This document shows, piece by piece, positions 54,880 to 64,000 of a DNA stretch of 64,000 nt (the first letter of the stretch is position 1; the number at the start of each line of letters is the position of its first letter). Where the stretch lies: positions 124,001 through 188,000 of the forward strand of contig JAKSZP010009235.1 in the NCBI GenBank assembly GCA_022478985.1, read 5' to 3'. Made by a program: the position numbers and the translations under genes. The DNA is from Massospora cicadina. Taxonomy: Eukaryota; Entomophthoromycota; Entomophthoromycetes; Entomophthorales; Entomophthoraceae. The notes beneath the pieces were generated by a model. The model did no database searches. It was not told the origin of the DNA and saw only the letters and a list, made by a program, of their open reading frames with translations.

Positions 54880-55775
54880 TCTGACAACTCAGTTTACTTT
54901 CTTCAACGCCTTCTGGAGAGCCAACTTCTCTTTCTCTGAGGGCACCATTGCTGGCACCCCTGTGATAGGCTCTTTAGGCTTGGCCACTGCCGCAGGAGGT
55001 TGAACCTGAGGACATCTGGCTCTGTAGTGCCCCTTCACACCACACGAGAAGCACCTGTCCAGCAGTACCACAGGGACACTCCAGGTCCCCACGGTGACTG
55101 AACAAGGCAACTCCCATATGAATTTTTAGTTCGACTTTCAAAACCCAGTCTCCAGATCCTACGGTGAGCTTTTTCAATCTACAAACCTTCTGATTTTAGT
55201 TCTTTAACAGCTTGTTTTCATTAAAAGAGATCATTCTTCCACAGCCTTTCAGCTGAGACATCATGGCCCCTCTAGTGACAACTGGGTTACGTCCCTCAGA
55301 ATGAACCTTCCAAATTTCATTGCTGATGTCAAAACATACAGACTCCTCATTCTTCGTGCTCAAACTGGCAGTCAAAATTGTTCCTTTTGAAGCCTTTACT
55401 GGAAAGTCATATATTTAAACCCAGGGGCCAAATGTGAATTATGGAGGGGCTAACCCGCACACCTCAATCACATGGCCTATGAGCATCTCCTTGGATCACC
55501 CAGTTTTCACTTCCACAGCGTGAGCCCTCTTGAGGCTCTCCACCATGCTTGCCATCAGATCGTTTGAGGGGCTGGATTTCCCCACTTTGAAAAGCTTGGT
55601 TCTGGCCCCAGATCCATTAGTATCCCTTGCTACAAAGGAGACTGGAGCCTTTTGTGCATCAGGGGCCACCACCGCTGTTGATTTGTTAACTGAATTGGTC
55701 TCTCCAGTTTGTTTATGATGAAGTTTGCTCTCTGGGCACTTTTTGTGTGGGAACCATATTAGCCCTTTTGGTTCG
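54880..55775 (-). pseudogene. LINE ORF1 (RNA-binding protein with CCHC knuckle)
   Basis: Minus strand. Near 55060-55015 DRCFSCGVKGHYRARCPQ is an intact C-X2-C-X4-H-X4-C knuckle. It is followed by PPAAVAKPKEPITGVP and a basic, helical tail (EKEKLALQKALKKVN). Upstream, fragments such as VCFDISNEIWKVHSEG near 55330 and KGCGRMISFNENKLLKN near 55225 resemble the DUF4283-type domain of plant LINE/retroelement Gag-like proteins. The frame changes between the two parts. Confidence 0.7.
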
Positions 55776-56234
55776 GTCCATCAATTTAGTACATGTGTGC
55801 TATAACCTTTTGCTGCACCAGTGTAAGCCCATGTAAGCTACTGGCCGCTATCCAGGTTTCAGGCTAACCTAGAAAACCGCAGTGATTATTGTAGACTGGT
55901 GAGCTGAAGCACAGCCAGTCAGGATTGCCCCACCCCTGTTGCTGAGACTTGCTTTTGCAGTGCCCCACCTCATAGGAAAGTAGTGTGACCGATGATATTC
56001 CCACTTCTTTCCTGCCCTTCCTTCCCATATTCTCCCCCCCCAAAGAAGAGTGGAAGCATCCTTAAGAACAGATTGGGTTACAGTAATTAGCTTCCATCCC
56101 ACACCTCTTCCAGGCCACTACAGGACCATTCAAAAGTGCCTCTATTGGTTCAGGTGTTATCTAATCACCCATGTTTCCACAAGCTTTCCTCGGTCATGCC
56201 ACACGAAGGCCCCAGCTTACCCTACCTAGCTCCC
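55776..56234 (-). other. LINE 5' leader
   Basis: From the target duplication (56235) to the presumed start of ORF1. No motif recognised. Its presence shows that the LINE is not visibly 5'-truncated. It contains G/C-rich runs (CCCCCCAAAG near 56034 on the plus strand), in keeping with an internal promoter region, which is an inference. Confidence 0.5.
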
Positions 56235-56249
56235 ATGATAGCTAATATT

Positions 56250-57781
56250 GTACGCGAAGATAGCGGTAGATAATAGGGCTCTCCATTCCAAAAACCGATC
56301 CTTTACAATCTTGTGTATAATATTTACTAAAGTTCTGTTGACCCGTTCTACCATTCCATTTGATTCAGTTGATAGGGTGTAGTCAAGACCCCGCAGATTG
56401 CCATTAGTTCGTTCAACTTGGGCAGGATATGTGATGGGAATTTGGTTCCATTGTCCGTGAGGATAAACTGCGGACAACCATGCTGCTGTATAACACATTC
56501 CAGAATGAAAATGGTGGTGACGGCCCCTAAATCATTGATCGCCCTTGCTTCCAACCATCTTGTCAAATGGTCAATGTCTACTATTTTATACTTAGAGCAG
56601 TTTGCACTAGTCAGCAGAGGCCTCACCACATTCAAATAAACAGTATGACATGCAAAACGAGGCTTAATTAGCTGGTAGGTGGTTTTCCTGTGAAATGGTC
56701 TCTCAACGTGGCACTGGTGACAACAAGCAACCATTTAGAGCACATCATAGTTTATACTCTCTCAATAGTAACGGGGTCACAAGAGCTCCAGCGTTTTTCG
56801 CAACCCCTAATGACCTACTGCTCTATGAGCATCCATAATGATTGCAGGTCTAGTGGAAGGTTTTGGGAAACTCAACATCAATTTACCAATCTGCTTATAC
56901 AATTTCCTACAGTGCATGAAAGTATCCTGTCTAAGCCCATCCAATACTTTAATCACTTGAGGTGGCACATCGTGATATTTGCCCACCACCATCTTCTCAT
57001 ACATGATGTCCGCCAAATCTGCCAAAATGGTGACAGTTGGTAAGCGTGAGAGACAGTTCATATTCTGGTGTTTCGCCCCTAGCCATTGTATAATCTCAAA
57101 GTTGTATGCTTGGAGATTCAGGGCCCATCGCGCAAGCTGCCCTTCAGTTCCTGCAGATTCTGCAGCCACCGCAAGGATGCATGGTCCATGACCACTTTGA
57201 ATTTAACCCCGTAGAGGTAGACCCAGAATTGTTTATCTACATATATCACTGTTAAGCATTCCCACTCAGTCATGGTGTATATATGTTCAGGCCCTGTTAA
57301 ACGTCAGCTACAATATGCGATGGGATGTTCCACACCGTCATCATCCTTTTGGGATAGAATGGCTCTTAAGGAGGAAAGGGAAGCTTCCATTTATACAATA
57401 AATCTTTTTTGAAATTTGGGGTATTGCAAAACAGGCGCGCTAGCATACGTGGTTGGAAAGACATTGGAAGCAGTTTGACATCGTTTGGTCCAATTAAAGG
57501 TAGCTTTTTTCTTTATTAACTCAAAGAGTGGAGGCCCAATACAACTTAAGTTGGAAAAGAACCGCTGGTAGTAACCAACCATTTCCAAAAACACCTGAAT
57601 GCCCATTTGTTAACCAATTGAGTCATCTTGCAGATAGCTTCCACTTTTGACAGATGAGGACTAAGCCCATTTGAGTTGACCACAAAGCTGAGGTATTCCA
57701 ACCGCTCCTTAAAGAAGTGGCACTTATGGGGCTTAATTTTAATGTTAGCTTTCAGCAAGTCAGCAGAACACTAGTTACAAG
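56250..57781 (-). pseudogene. G5 RT end, RNase H and integrase N-terminal part
   Basis: Minus strand, reading downward. RT thumb: ANIKIKPHKCHFFKERLEYL (near 57750). Tether: FLEMVGYYQRFFSNLSCIGP (near 57590). RNase H: SLSSLRAILSQKDD-like sequence in broken frame, then EGQLARWALNLQAYNFEIIQ and LGAKHQNMNCLSRLP (57169-57040). Integrase: DAHRAVGH (near 56825), CHQCHVERP (near 56720), [16 protein letters not shown] (near 56585), [17 protein letters not shown] (near 56470) and [17 protein letters not shown] (near 56350). It breaks at AYNISYH next to the LINE and resumes at 44252. Its other end is cut by G6. Confidence 0.83.
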
Positions 57782-58921
57782 TGTTGGGATTTTTCCCATA
57801 ATACCAGAATGCTATATTACCTGGTATAGCTAGGGGAATATTCTCTGAGGCGAAGTAGATCAGAAATTGGTTGGCTCAAATTTCAGAGTAACTACTTTTG
57901 GGGGATTTTGGGATATTCGCCTGGTCATATCCGTTAAGGATCAATACGATTGAATACATAAGATCTCATTGGGGGGATTTGCTGACGAAATTGGGGCATC
58001 TGATAGTGATTAAATATCAGATGTATTGATTGGGATCAGTCAGGTTTCATCACCACTGATTGGGAATGAATAGCAAGTTGCAAGGCGAGTGATGCTGCCT
58101 GCAACTAGCGAATTGATTGGTTGGTGAGTGACCTGCCACAATGGGTAATAAGTCCCATTACCTAAGCAGGTCGCTAGCTAATTATGGTTGGTTCGCTTAG
58201 ATTGAGAGGAAAATGTTAGGAATACATTTTCCAACTCTTTCTGTTTGAGGTCTTGAGGATGTCCAATGATGGAATCCTAGCCAGGTGGGGAAAACCATCG
58301 CTGCTGAGATGAGGATGGGCGATTCAATGGCAAAGGCTGCCATTTCATCAAAGCGGTGACAACTGAGGTTAGACAGCTGAATTCTCCACTATATATTCCA
58401 TAGGATTCTCAATAATAAAAACAGTGTTTACAGTATCTACAAGTAGTTACAAGAACAGTAATATTATCCATTTGGTATATAGTTAACCTATCATCATCTT
58501 CTATTATGTTGTTCTGTCTCAAGTATATTATTGCAGAGGGCAATAATTGAAAGACTCTTAGAGAAAAGAGCTAAGATCCAAGTGGGTATCTAGAGAAGAA
58601 GGAACCACAATCAGAGATAGCTGCTGACTGTGTGTTGGGACAAAAGAGATTTTCACTGGGGTATCTCAGCAAAGATTAAGTGGACAAGAGCATAATAACA
58701 TATCCCTACAAGTATGACTTCACGAGTATTTAATTGGGAATACTGGCCAAGCGTTGGGCCAAAATATAATTCATACTCAACTACGGATAATAGTCTTCAT
58801 ACTATTACCAATTAATAATTCATCCTACACAACGCGACAAAGTGCACAAGGAAACCAAACCTATGCAATAAAAAGGTTACTGGGTTGCTTTCTGATAACA
58901 ACCACTAAAGTAAATTTTACA
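57782..58921 (+). repeat. G6 5' LTR
   Basis: It starts TGTTGGGATTTTTCCC and ends AAATTTTACA. It is 1140 bp and alignable with both G1 LTRs, e.g. GCAAGGCGAGTGATGC (58079; G1 9295 and 17697). TATATATTCC near 58389 and AATAAAAACAG near 58412 are promoter- and polyadenylation-like. The site of mini-insertion A is empty here. Confidence 0.85.
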
Positions 58922-58924
58922 AGT

Positions 58925-58942
58925 TGGTGCTCACTACAGGGG
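58925..58942 (+). promoter_or_regulatory. G6 primer-binding site
   Basis: TGGTGCTCACTACAGGGG, three bases after the LTR. Together with E2, G4 and G1 it defines the shared signature. Confidence 0.77.
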
Positions 58943-58965
58943 TAGTTAGTGAAGAATCTATAATA

Positions 58966-60610
58966 ATGTCATACAAAGACAAGATATGCAATATGTGGAC
59001 TGAGTTGGCAACTGTAAACCAGAATGATCTAAACTCAGCAGACCATTGGGAGTTCGTGCCTTGGAAGAACAAGTCGCCAAGGTGGAGGAAGGAATAGAGA
59101 ATGTAGCCATCTTTGAAAACGAGTTACTCGGTAAAGTAAACTCATTGAAGAAGAAAGAAGGGGACCTTGTTCGAGAGGTCTTATACCTGAAAATGGAGTG
59201 AGAAGCTGATTACATTCTTTTAAGAAGTTTTAATGTGGTTATTGAAATATTAATAAACAAGTGGAGGAACTTAAAGCTCACATATGTACTTGTGAGCCTA
59301 ACATGGCAAGTGATGATGAAGAAAGAAGTTCTTGCACAATACTTGGGAAGTCAAATTCCCTGAGGAACATGCTGCCCACTTTTGCTGCCATTTTGGAGAT
59401 GACACCTGAAGTCACTTCACAAGTTAGCTGAGTAGCTGAACTGAGAAAATCGGCCAGAAATAACTTGGAGGAATTTAGGGCAATGCCAAAATTGCCAACG
59501 TTCCATCAGGATAACGCCCCAGCATTTTTTCTGACTGTTCAACATGACCATGAATGGCTACTGGGATCGTCAAAAGGCATTGATGGTCATGATTTGCCTA
59601 GACACCGACTGTCAAAACTTAATGTTACCTCACCTAGAGAGGGACAGCTGATCATATGATGAGGCAAAGACGGCCATCATGAAAGAGTTCAGGAGTCTGA
59701 CACACATGTCAAAATGCAAGCTGAATTTATGGGAATCCTGTTCCATAAAGATGAATCTCTTAATAACTTCACAGATTGATTTTATCAGGAGTCACAGATC
59801 CTGGCCAGAGCAAAAGTATTGGATGACTTTGATGCTAGAATCTCCTTGCAAGTGGCCCTTTGGCCCTATCATAATTTGCATCACATGATGTCTTTTGTGT
59901 TTGCAACGGAAATAACTACCTTGCAAATGGTAGATAACTTGAAGATTGTGGGAGCAATATTTGATGCCCCAAATAGAAGCTTCAAATCTAATCCAGTACG
60001 AAATCTGAATTCCACAAAGGGAAACAAAGGAGCTAAGAGGCTACCAATCAAACCGTGCTGGTAAATAATTCAAAGAATTCAGACAGTTAAACAAGAAGGA
60101 AAAGGTCTGCTTAGTGTGGCGGGAAAGGACATTTCGCCATGCACTGTAAGAAGCCAAAGGATCAAATTAACGTGGTCCAGGCTAAGGAGTTAGCAGCCAT
60201 CAAGGGTTTGGGAAAAGGGCCCACGGCCTAGATGGGGAACAGTCTAGAGCTGTTGAGAAACCTGTTCCTCCTGCTTTATGAATGAAGAAATTGATATTAG
60301 AGATCTGTTCATATACAACGAGCAGGATCAGCTTTATCAAGTGGTCAATATGGATGTAAATGCCGTAACCAGAGCTGGGGTGAAGAGAATTGACCCTGAG
60401 ATAATCAAGGAAGTTGCCCAGCTGTACGCCTGACAACTGGCGGACAAGATTTAAACCACTAAAAATTCTGAATAGTTATCTGAAGTCCGTTTAGATGAGG
60501 CTAATCTGTCTATATCCCTCAGCACAATAAAGAAATCATTTCCTGATTTATTGGAGCAAACTATACACACCCTAGATTTGGCTAACAACGCTGCTATTCA
60601 TTAAGTAAAC
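58966..60610 (+). pseudogene. G6 gag
   Basis: The start codon is kept at 58966 (ATG TCA TAC AAA GAC): MSYKDKICNMWTELATVNQN. Helical Gag sequence follows with frame changes, e.g. EFRAMPKLPTFHQDNAPAF (59471) and VDNLKIVGAIFDAPNRSFKS (59930). The nucleocapsid knuckle near 60108-60160 has lost its first part by a deletion: GGKGHFAMHCKK is present but not the complete first C-X2-C. The acidic linker EEIDIRDLFIYNEQ follows near 60286. Confidence 0.75.
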
Positions 60611-60960
60611 ATTATATTACAATACTCTGAGTGTACATATATAGACATACAAGTCAATTAAGTGAGGTTGTGCAAGATTGTCAACAGCTGAGCGATCATC
60701 ATTATTGTCTTGACCAAGCTGGTAAAGAGGATGAAGATCTTGCCAGACTTGGAACACAAGAAAGAATATGGGTAAGCTGGGCTGAACACTACTATTTCCT
60801 GTAAGCGTATAGTGCGCTGCCACTACAATTTGGGTCATTGGTGGTATATGCGCCAGCAATAGTTTTGGTGAACCAAAGCTATGGCATTCTGATCATAATG
60901 GAATTTCTATGGAAATATATAGTTTAATGTAACTTTGAGGATAACACGTTGACCATCTTA
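60611..60960 (+). pseudogene. G6 aspartic protease (decayed)
   Basis: It corresponds to 11880-12200 of G1. The region of the catalytic motif (near 60680) is changed: the Asp-Ser-Gly of G1 is replaced by a stretch with a stop. TKLVKRMKILPDLEHKKEYG near 60715 matches G1 TKLLKRMKISFYLEYKKEYR. Inactive. Confidence 0.72.
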
Positions 60961-62340
60961 GGTCAGACGTTACCATTGGTATATTAGAAGGATGGTGAAG
61001 GTCCTCTGAATCAGAGAAACAACTTCATCAATATAATATACAATGACAGCATTGTCTTGATTTGTTACCAATTAGTTGGTAGAAAGTGACGCGAAATGCC
61101 CGCAGAAATCCTAGAGAACTGGGATATTCCACTGAGGATCAAAAATGAGAGGACCATACCGCCAGGATTGCAGATGATAATTGACACAGGGCTGACATTA
61201 AAGATTCCTGAGATTTTGTATGGGAAGGTTGGAAGCCTCTGGAAGAATTCCATAGTAGAGCCTTGGGTGGCTCCTGGGATAATAATGCTGGGCCATGGAG
61301 AAATTCTAGTTTTTCTGGCGAATTTAGGTGAAAAACTGATGAAGATCAAGAGGAATCAGATTATCGCATTTGTTCATCTGATCCTGACAGCCAAATTGAG
61401 GAGATTCCACGGTTTTGGGACCACTCAACAAAATGGGATACTTGCTGGGGTAGCTGAAAGTATCAACCTATTGATTGATCGAGAGCAGCTCGCTGATCTG
61501 TCAGAAGGCCAGCAAGAGGAGGTGCTCAAACTATTTGAAAAGTATTGGGAAGTGTTCACTCAGGACAACCATGATTTAGGATGTGCACAAGATGTTATCA
61601 ATAAGGTCGGCACCAGGGGAAAATTTACTGATAAGGATGAGACTGATCTGGCAATTGAAAGCCGCCAAAGTGGTAGTGGAAGATAAAATCAGCAAACTAT
61701 TAAATCTTGGGCTTCTAGTTCTGTTGTCAACTCCCTGGGTGAGTCCGATTCTGATTGTGAAGAAGAAGGATGGATCCAACCAGGTGTTTATTGACTACCA
61801 AAGGCTAAAAAAATTATGAAGAGGGATTTGTATCCTCTACCAAGGATCAATGATGTGCTAGATAGTTTAGGAGAAGTGAAGTATTTCTCCATGATGGATA
61901 TGATCTCAGGATATTGGCATATCAACTTGCCAAGGGAAGAACAGGAAAAATTGGTATTATTACCGCGCAGGGGCTATACCAATCAACGAGGATGCTCCAG
62001 GGTCTATGCAATGCGCCTGCAATATTTCAGAGGGTCATGGATGCAATATTAAGTGATTTGAAGTTGTTGTGTGTCCTGGTATATCTGGACAATATAAACG
62101 TGAAAATAGGACGTTTAATGATTACCTGCATCACTTGGAAGAAGTATTTAAGCAACTGTCTGCAGCTAACCTGAAGATCAAGCTAAGGAAGTGCCACTTC
62201 TTTAAGAAAGAGTGGGAATACCTGGGATTTGTAATCAAATCCAGTGAATTGCAGTTGCAAACCCAGAAGATAGCAGCTATGGAACGTATGGCTGTACTAA
62301 AGAGTGTCCAAGATATTCAAGTGTTCCTTAGGATGGTTGG
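60961..62340 (+). pseudogene. G6 linker and reverse transcriptase
   Basis: A 196-codon open frame (61096-61686) is the longest ORF of the window. It covers the protease-to-RT linker, including LSEGQQEEVLKLFEKYWEVF (near 61498) before RT. RT: VSPILIVKKKDGSNQVFIDY (near 61741), then YPLPRINDVLDSLGEVKYFS (near 61831), MDMISGYWHINLPREEQEK, LCNAPAIFQRVMDAI (near 62004) and VLVYLDNINV (near 62077), where the second catalytic Asp is changed to Asn. IKLRKCHFFKKEWEYLGFVI follows near 62181. Frameshifts separate the blocks. Confidence 0.83.
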
Positions 62341-62980
62341 ATAATTTAGAAGATTTATTCAGGACTTCGCCCAAATAGCTGAGCCATTATTCTATTTCTT
62401 GAAGTATCCAAAAAAAGGATTTGTATGGAATGAAGAGGCTCTGGTCTCCTTTGATGTGCTACGCCAGTATTTGATAGATTTGCCTATTCTGATATATCTG
62501 AATTTTGATTGATAGTTTTTCATTCAAACTGATGCTTCATTAATGGTGATTGGTGCCATACTGAGCCAAGTAGATGAACTTGGGGATGAACATCCAGTAG
62601 TGTATGTGATCCAGACACTCTCAGCCACTGAGAGAAACTACACCATGACTGAGCATGAATGCCTTATTGGTCATCTACACATGCAAGCATTTTTGGGTGT
62701 AAGTCCACTGAACGCACTTTAAGGTGGTAATGGACCACTCTTCGCTGTGTTGGCTGCACAATTTAAGGGAGCCTGAAGGACTACTGGCCAGATGGGCACT
62801 TAAGCTCCAGCTTATGATTATGAGATTGTCCACCAAGGGGGGCTTCTCACCAGGTTGTGGATGGCTTATCACGGCTGCCAATGGTCCAGTTGGTATACCC
62901 ACAGGCGGATAAGCTATTCCAGAGAATGGTTGAAGGAAAAAAATTGATTTGAGCCCTAAGAGATCCAAGGTGCACTTCAG
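62340..62980 (+). pseudogene. G6 RNase H
   Basis: RRFIQDFAQIAEPLFYFL-like tether near 62350, QTDASLMVIGAILSQVDE near 62528 with the first acidic site intact, LSATERNYTMTEHECL near 62622 and [20 protein letters not shown] near 62724. The frame shifts before the HRxGxxHQN region (near 62835). Confidence 0.78.
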
Positions 62981-63980
62981 AAAGTGATGGAAAACACCAT
63001 TACCATGGATGGACAAGTATTCAAGATGATCAATGGGAAGCAGTTATTATTCCAAAAACCTTCAGAAAGAGCAGCGATAGTACAAGCAGCTCACAAGGTT
63101 CTCAGGTATGGAGGCCTGAGAAAAACAACCAACTATATTCGCCAGTATTGTTACTGGGAATCGATCAACTACAGTGTTGCAGATTATCTAGATTGTTGTG
63201 TGGAGTGCCAGCTGCACAAACCACATAAGAATACAACTGGATACTGAATGTTCCGTCCTGTATTATCCTGGCACACGGTGTCCATTGACATGATGGGACC
63301 CCTGACGATGAGCGCTGGGGAAGTCAGTTACATTATAGTTGCTATTGACCATCTGATTAGATGGGTCAAGATAAAGGCCCTAACGAGATTAGACGCTACC
63401 AGTACTGCGAGGTTCATCCTGGATTAATTAGTATTATGGCATGGATCTCCGCAGGTCCTGCTTAGCGACAATTGGACCAACATCACATCTCATGTGATCC
63501 CAAGATTAAATGAGATAATGGGGATCCAAGGAGTCATGTCAGTACCTTACCAGATGGAGATGAACGGACTGGTGGAATGGATCAATGGAACGCTGGCCGT
63601 GATGTTGAGGAAGCTAGTCACAGGGAGAACTTCCACGTGGAGAATGTACCTGAATTTGGTGATGTTCGCCTACAGTATTAGTCATCATACAGCAATGGGG
63701 AAGACTCCATATGAATTGTTATATGGAAGAAAGGCCGCGTTGCTGCCAATTTAATATTTGGTGGTGGAACCTATGTCAGGGGATGAGTACAAAAAATACC
63801 TGAACTGACTGATGAGTGTCCTGATTGATATGCAATCACAAGCATTTGATATAACCTTGAAGAAAAGGATACAAGCGAAATTGATGTATGACAAGAACCA
63901 ACCAGTCTTAGAAGAATATTGAATAGTGGAAAGAGTTGCCTATTAGGATATGCATGGTTTATATGAAGAAACAAATTAGA
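62981..63980 (+). pseudogene. G6 integrase
   Basis: From 62984: AAHKVLRYGGLRKTTNYIRQ keeps one zinc His of two, and DCCVECQLHKPHKN keeps both Cys. The core shows VSIDMMGPL (near 63280), YIIVAIDHLIRWVKIKALTR (near 63330), QVLLSDNWTNITSHVIPRLN (near 63454, central Asp present), NGLVEWINGTLAVMLRKLVT (near 63564) and YELLYGRKAALLPI (near 63708). A stop at 63752 is followed by the C-terminal part. It continues beyond the window. Confidence 0.82.
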
Positions 63981-64000
63981 TATGTTGTGGTTGGGTCCAT

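Larger units (their letters stand above)
44268..56234 (-). mobile_element. Full-length-looking LINE (L1-type), split by G4
   Basis: On the minus strand the order is a 5' leader, ORF1 with one CCHC knuckle, ORF2 with endonuclease, RT and a C-terminal zinc-binding region, then a short A-rich end (ACAAAAACTAAAA). It is flanked by a 15-bp target duplication, ATGATACCTAATATT (44253-44267) and ATGATAGCTAATATT (56235-56249), one mismatch, inside the G5 integrase. Without G4 (about 5.9 kb) it is about 6.05 kb, a normal full length. ORF1 with a single knuckle and the late zinc region are typical of L1-type LINEs of plants and some other eukaryotes. Confidence 0.85.
43310..64000 (-). mobile_element. 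G5: minus-strand Ty3/gypsy element, split twice, runs off the right edge
   Basis: Visible parts are the 3' LTR (43310-43802), polypurine tract, integrase C-terminus (43815-44252), and integrase-RNase H-RT (56250-57781). The LINE lies inside the integrase and G6 inside RT. The rest of RT, protease, gag and the 5' LTR should lie beyond 64000. LTR and pol are close to G4, so they are two copies of one family. Confidence 0.75.
57782..64000 (+). mobile_element. G6: plus-strand Ty3/gypsy element, truncated by the window edge
   Basis: 5' LTR, primer-binding site, gag, protease, RT, RNase H and most of integrase. The 3' LTR lies outside. It is homologous to G1 over its whole visible length. Its LTR begins in the G5 RT; the left target copy would be ACAAG (57777-57781). 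Confidence 0.85.

Noticed and set aside
1..64000. tRNA, rRNA genes and CRISPR arrays
   Set aside because: No cloverleaf with A and B boxes, no rRNA-like block and no regularly spaced short repeats were seen; the tRNA-like strings are only the primer-binding sites.

Overview
This window is eukaryotic and is made almost entirely of decayed retrotransposons stacked inside one another. I recognise no intact host gene, tRNA, rRNA or CRISPR array. Almost every coding stretch is a broken piece of a Ty3/gypsy polyprotein or of a LINE, full of stops and frameshifts. The host cannot be named from this sequence. Chromodomain-bearing and chromodomain-less Ty3/gypsy families together with an L1-type LINE fit a fungus, a plant/alga or another repeat-rich eukaryote. 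Names used below (E0, E2, G1, CHR, G3, G4, G5, G6, LINE) are working labels.

Left nest, about 1-38.4 kb. The oldest layer, E0, is a minus-strand Ty3/gypsy element. Its gag and protease lie at 31.1-28.8 kb, the protease-to-RT linker at 22.2-20.2 kb, and the rest of its RT at 2.1-1.6 kb. It was broken open by four later insertions: E2 (2084-20222, minus), a probable solo LTR (about 20.9-21.7 kb), the chromodomain element CHR (22161-28765, plus) and G3 (31214-38387, plus). E2 was itself split by G1 (8983-18487, plus), whose insertion is marked by a perfect 5-bp target duplication. A GC-richer block with membrane-protein-like ORFs also interrupts the E2 protease (about 6.1-7.4 kb).

Middle, about 38.4-43.3 kb. 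This stretch is not explained by the retroelements. It holds a run of minus-strand ORFs with an envelope-glycoprotein look (39.4-41.3 kb), a weak plus-strand coding fragment (about 42.2-42.5 kb) and a cleaner plus-strand ORF (43019-43306) cut off by an LTR.

Right nest, 43.3-64 kb. G5 (minus Ty3/gypsy) has its 3' LTR at 43310-43802 and runs past the right edge. A full-length-looking LINE (44268-56234, minus) sits inside the G5 integrase with a 15-bp target duplication. G4 (44672-50583, plus), a close relative of G5, sits inside the last part of the LINE ORF2. G6 (57782 to beyond 64000, plus), a relative of G1, cuts the G5 RT.

Two themes tie the window together. First, five elements on both strands (E2, G1, G3, G4, G6) share one primer-binding-site signature, TGGTGCTCAYTAYAGGGG or a near form, so they appear to be primed by the same tRNA. 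Second, three tiny insertions of 19-35 bp share a core and end in an A-run. Each is flanked by its own target duplication, and two have a matching empty site in a sister LTR. They are the most unusual signal here: a family of extremely short, A-tailed insertions.
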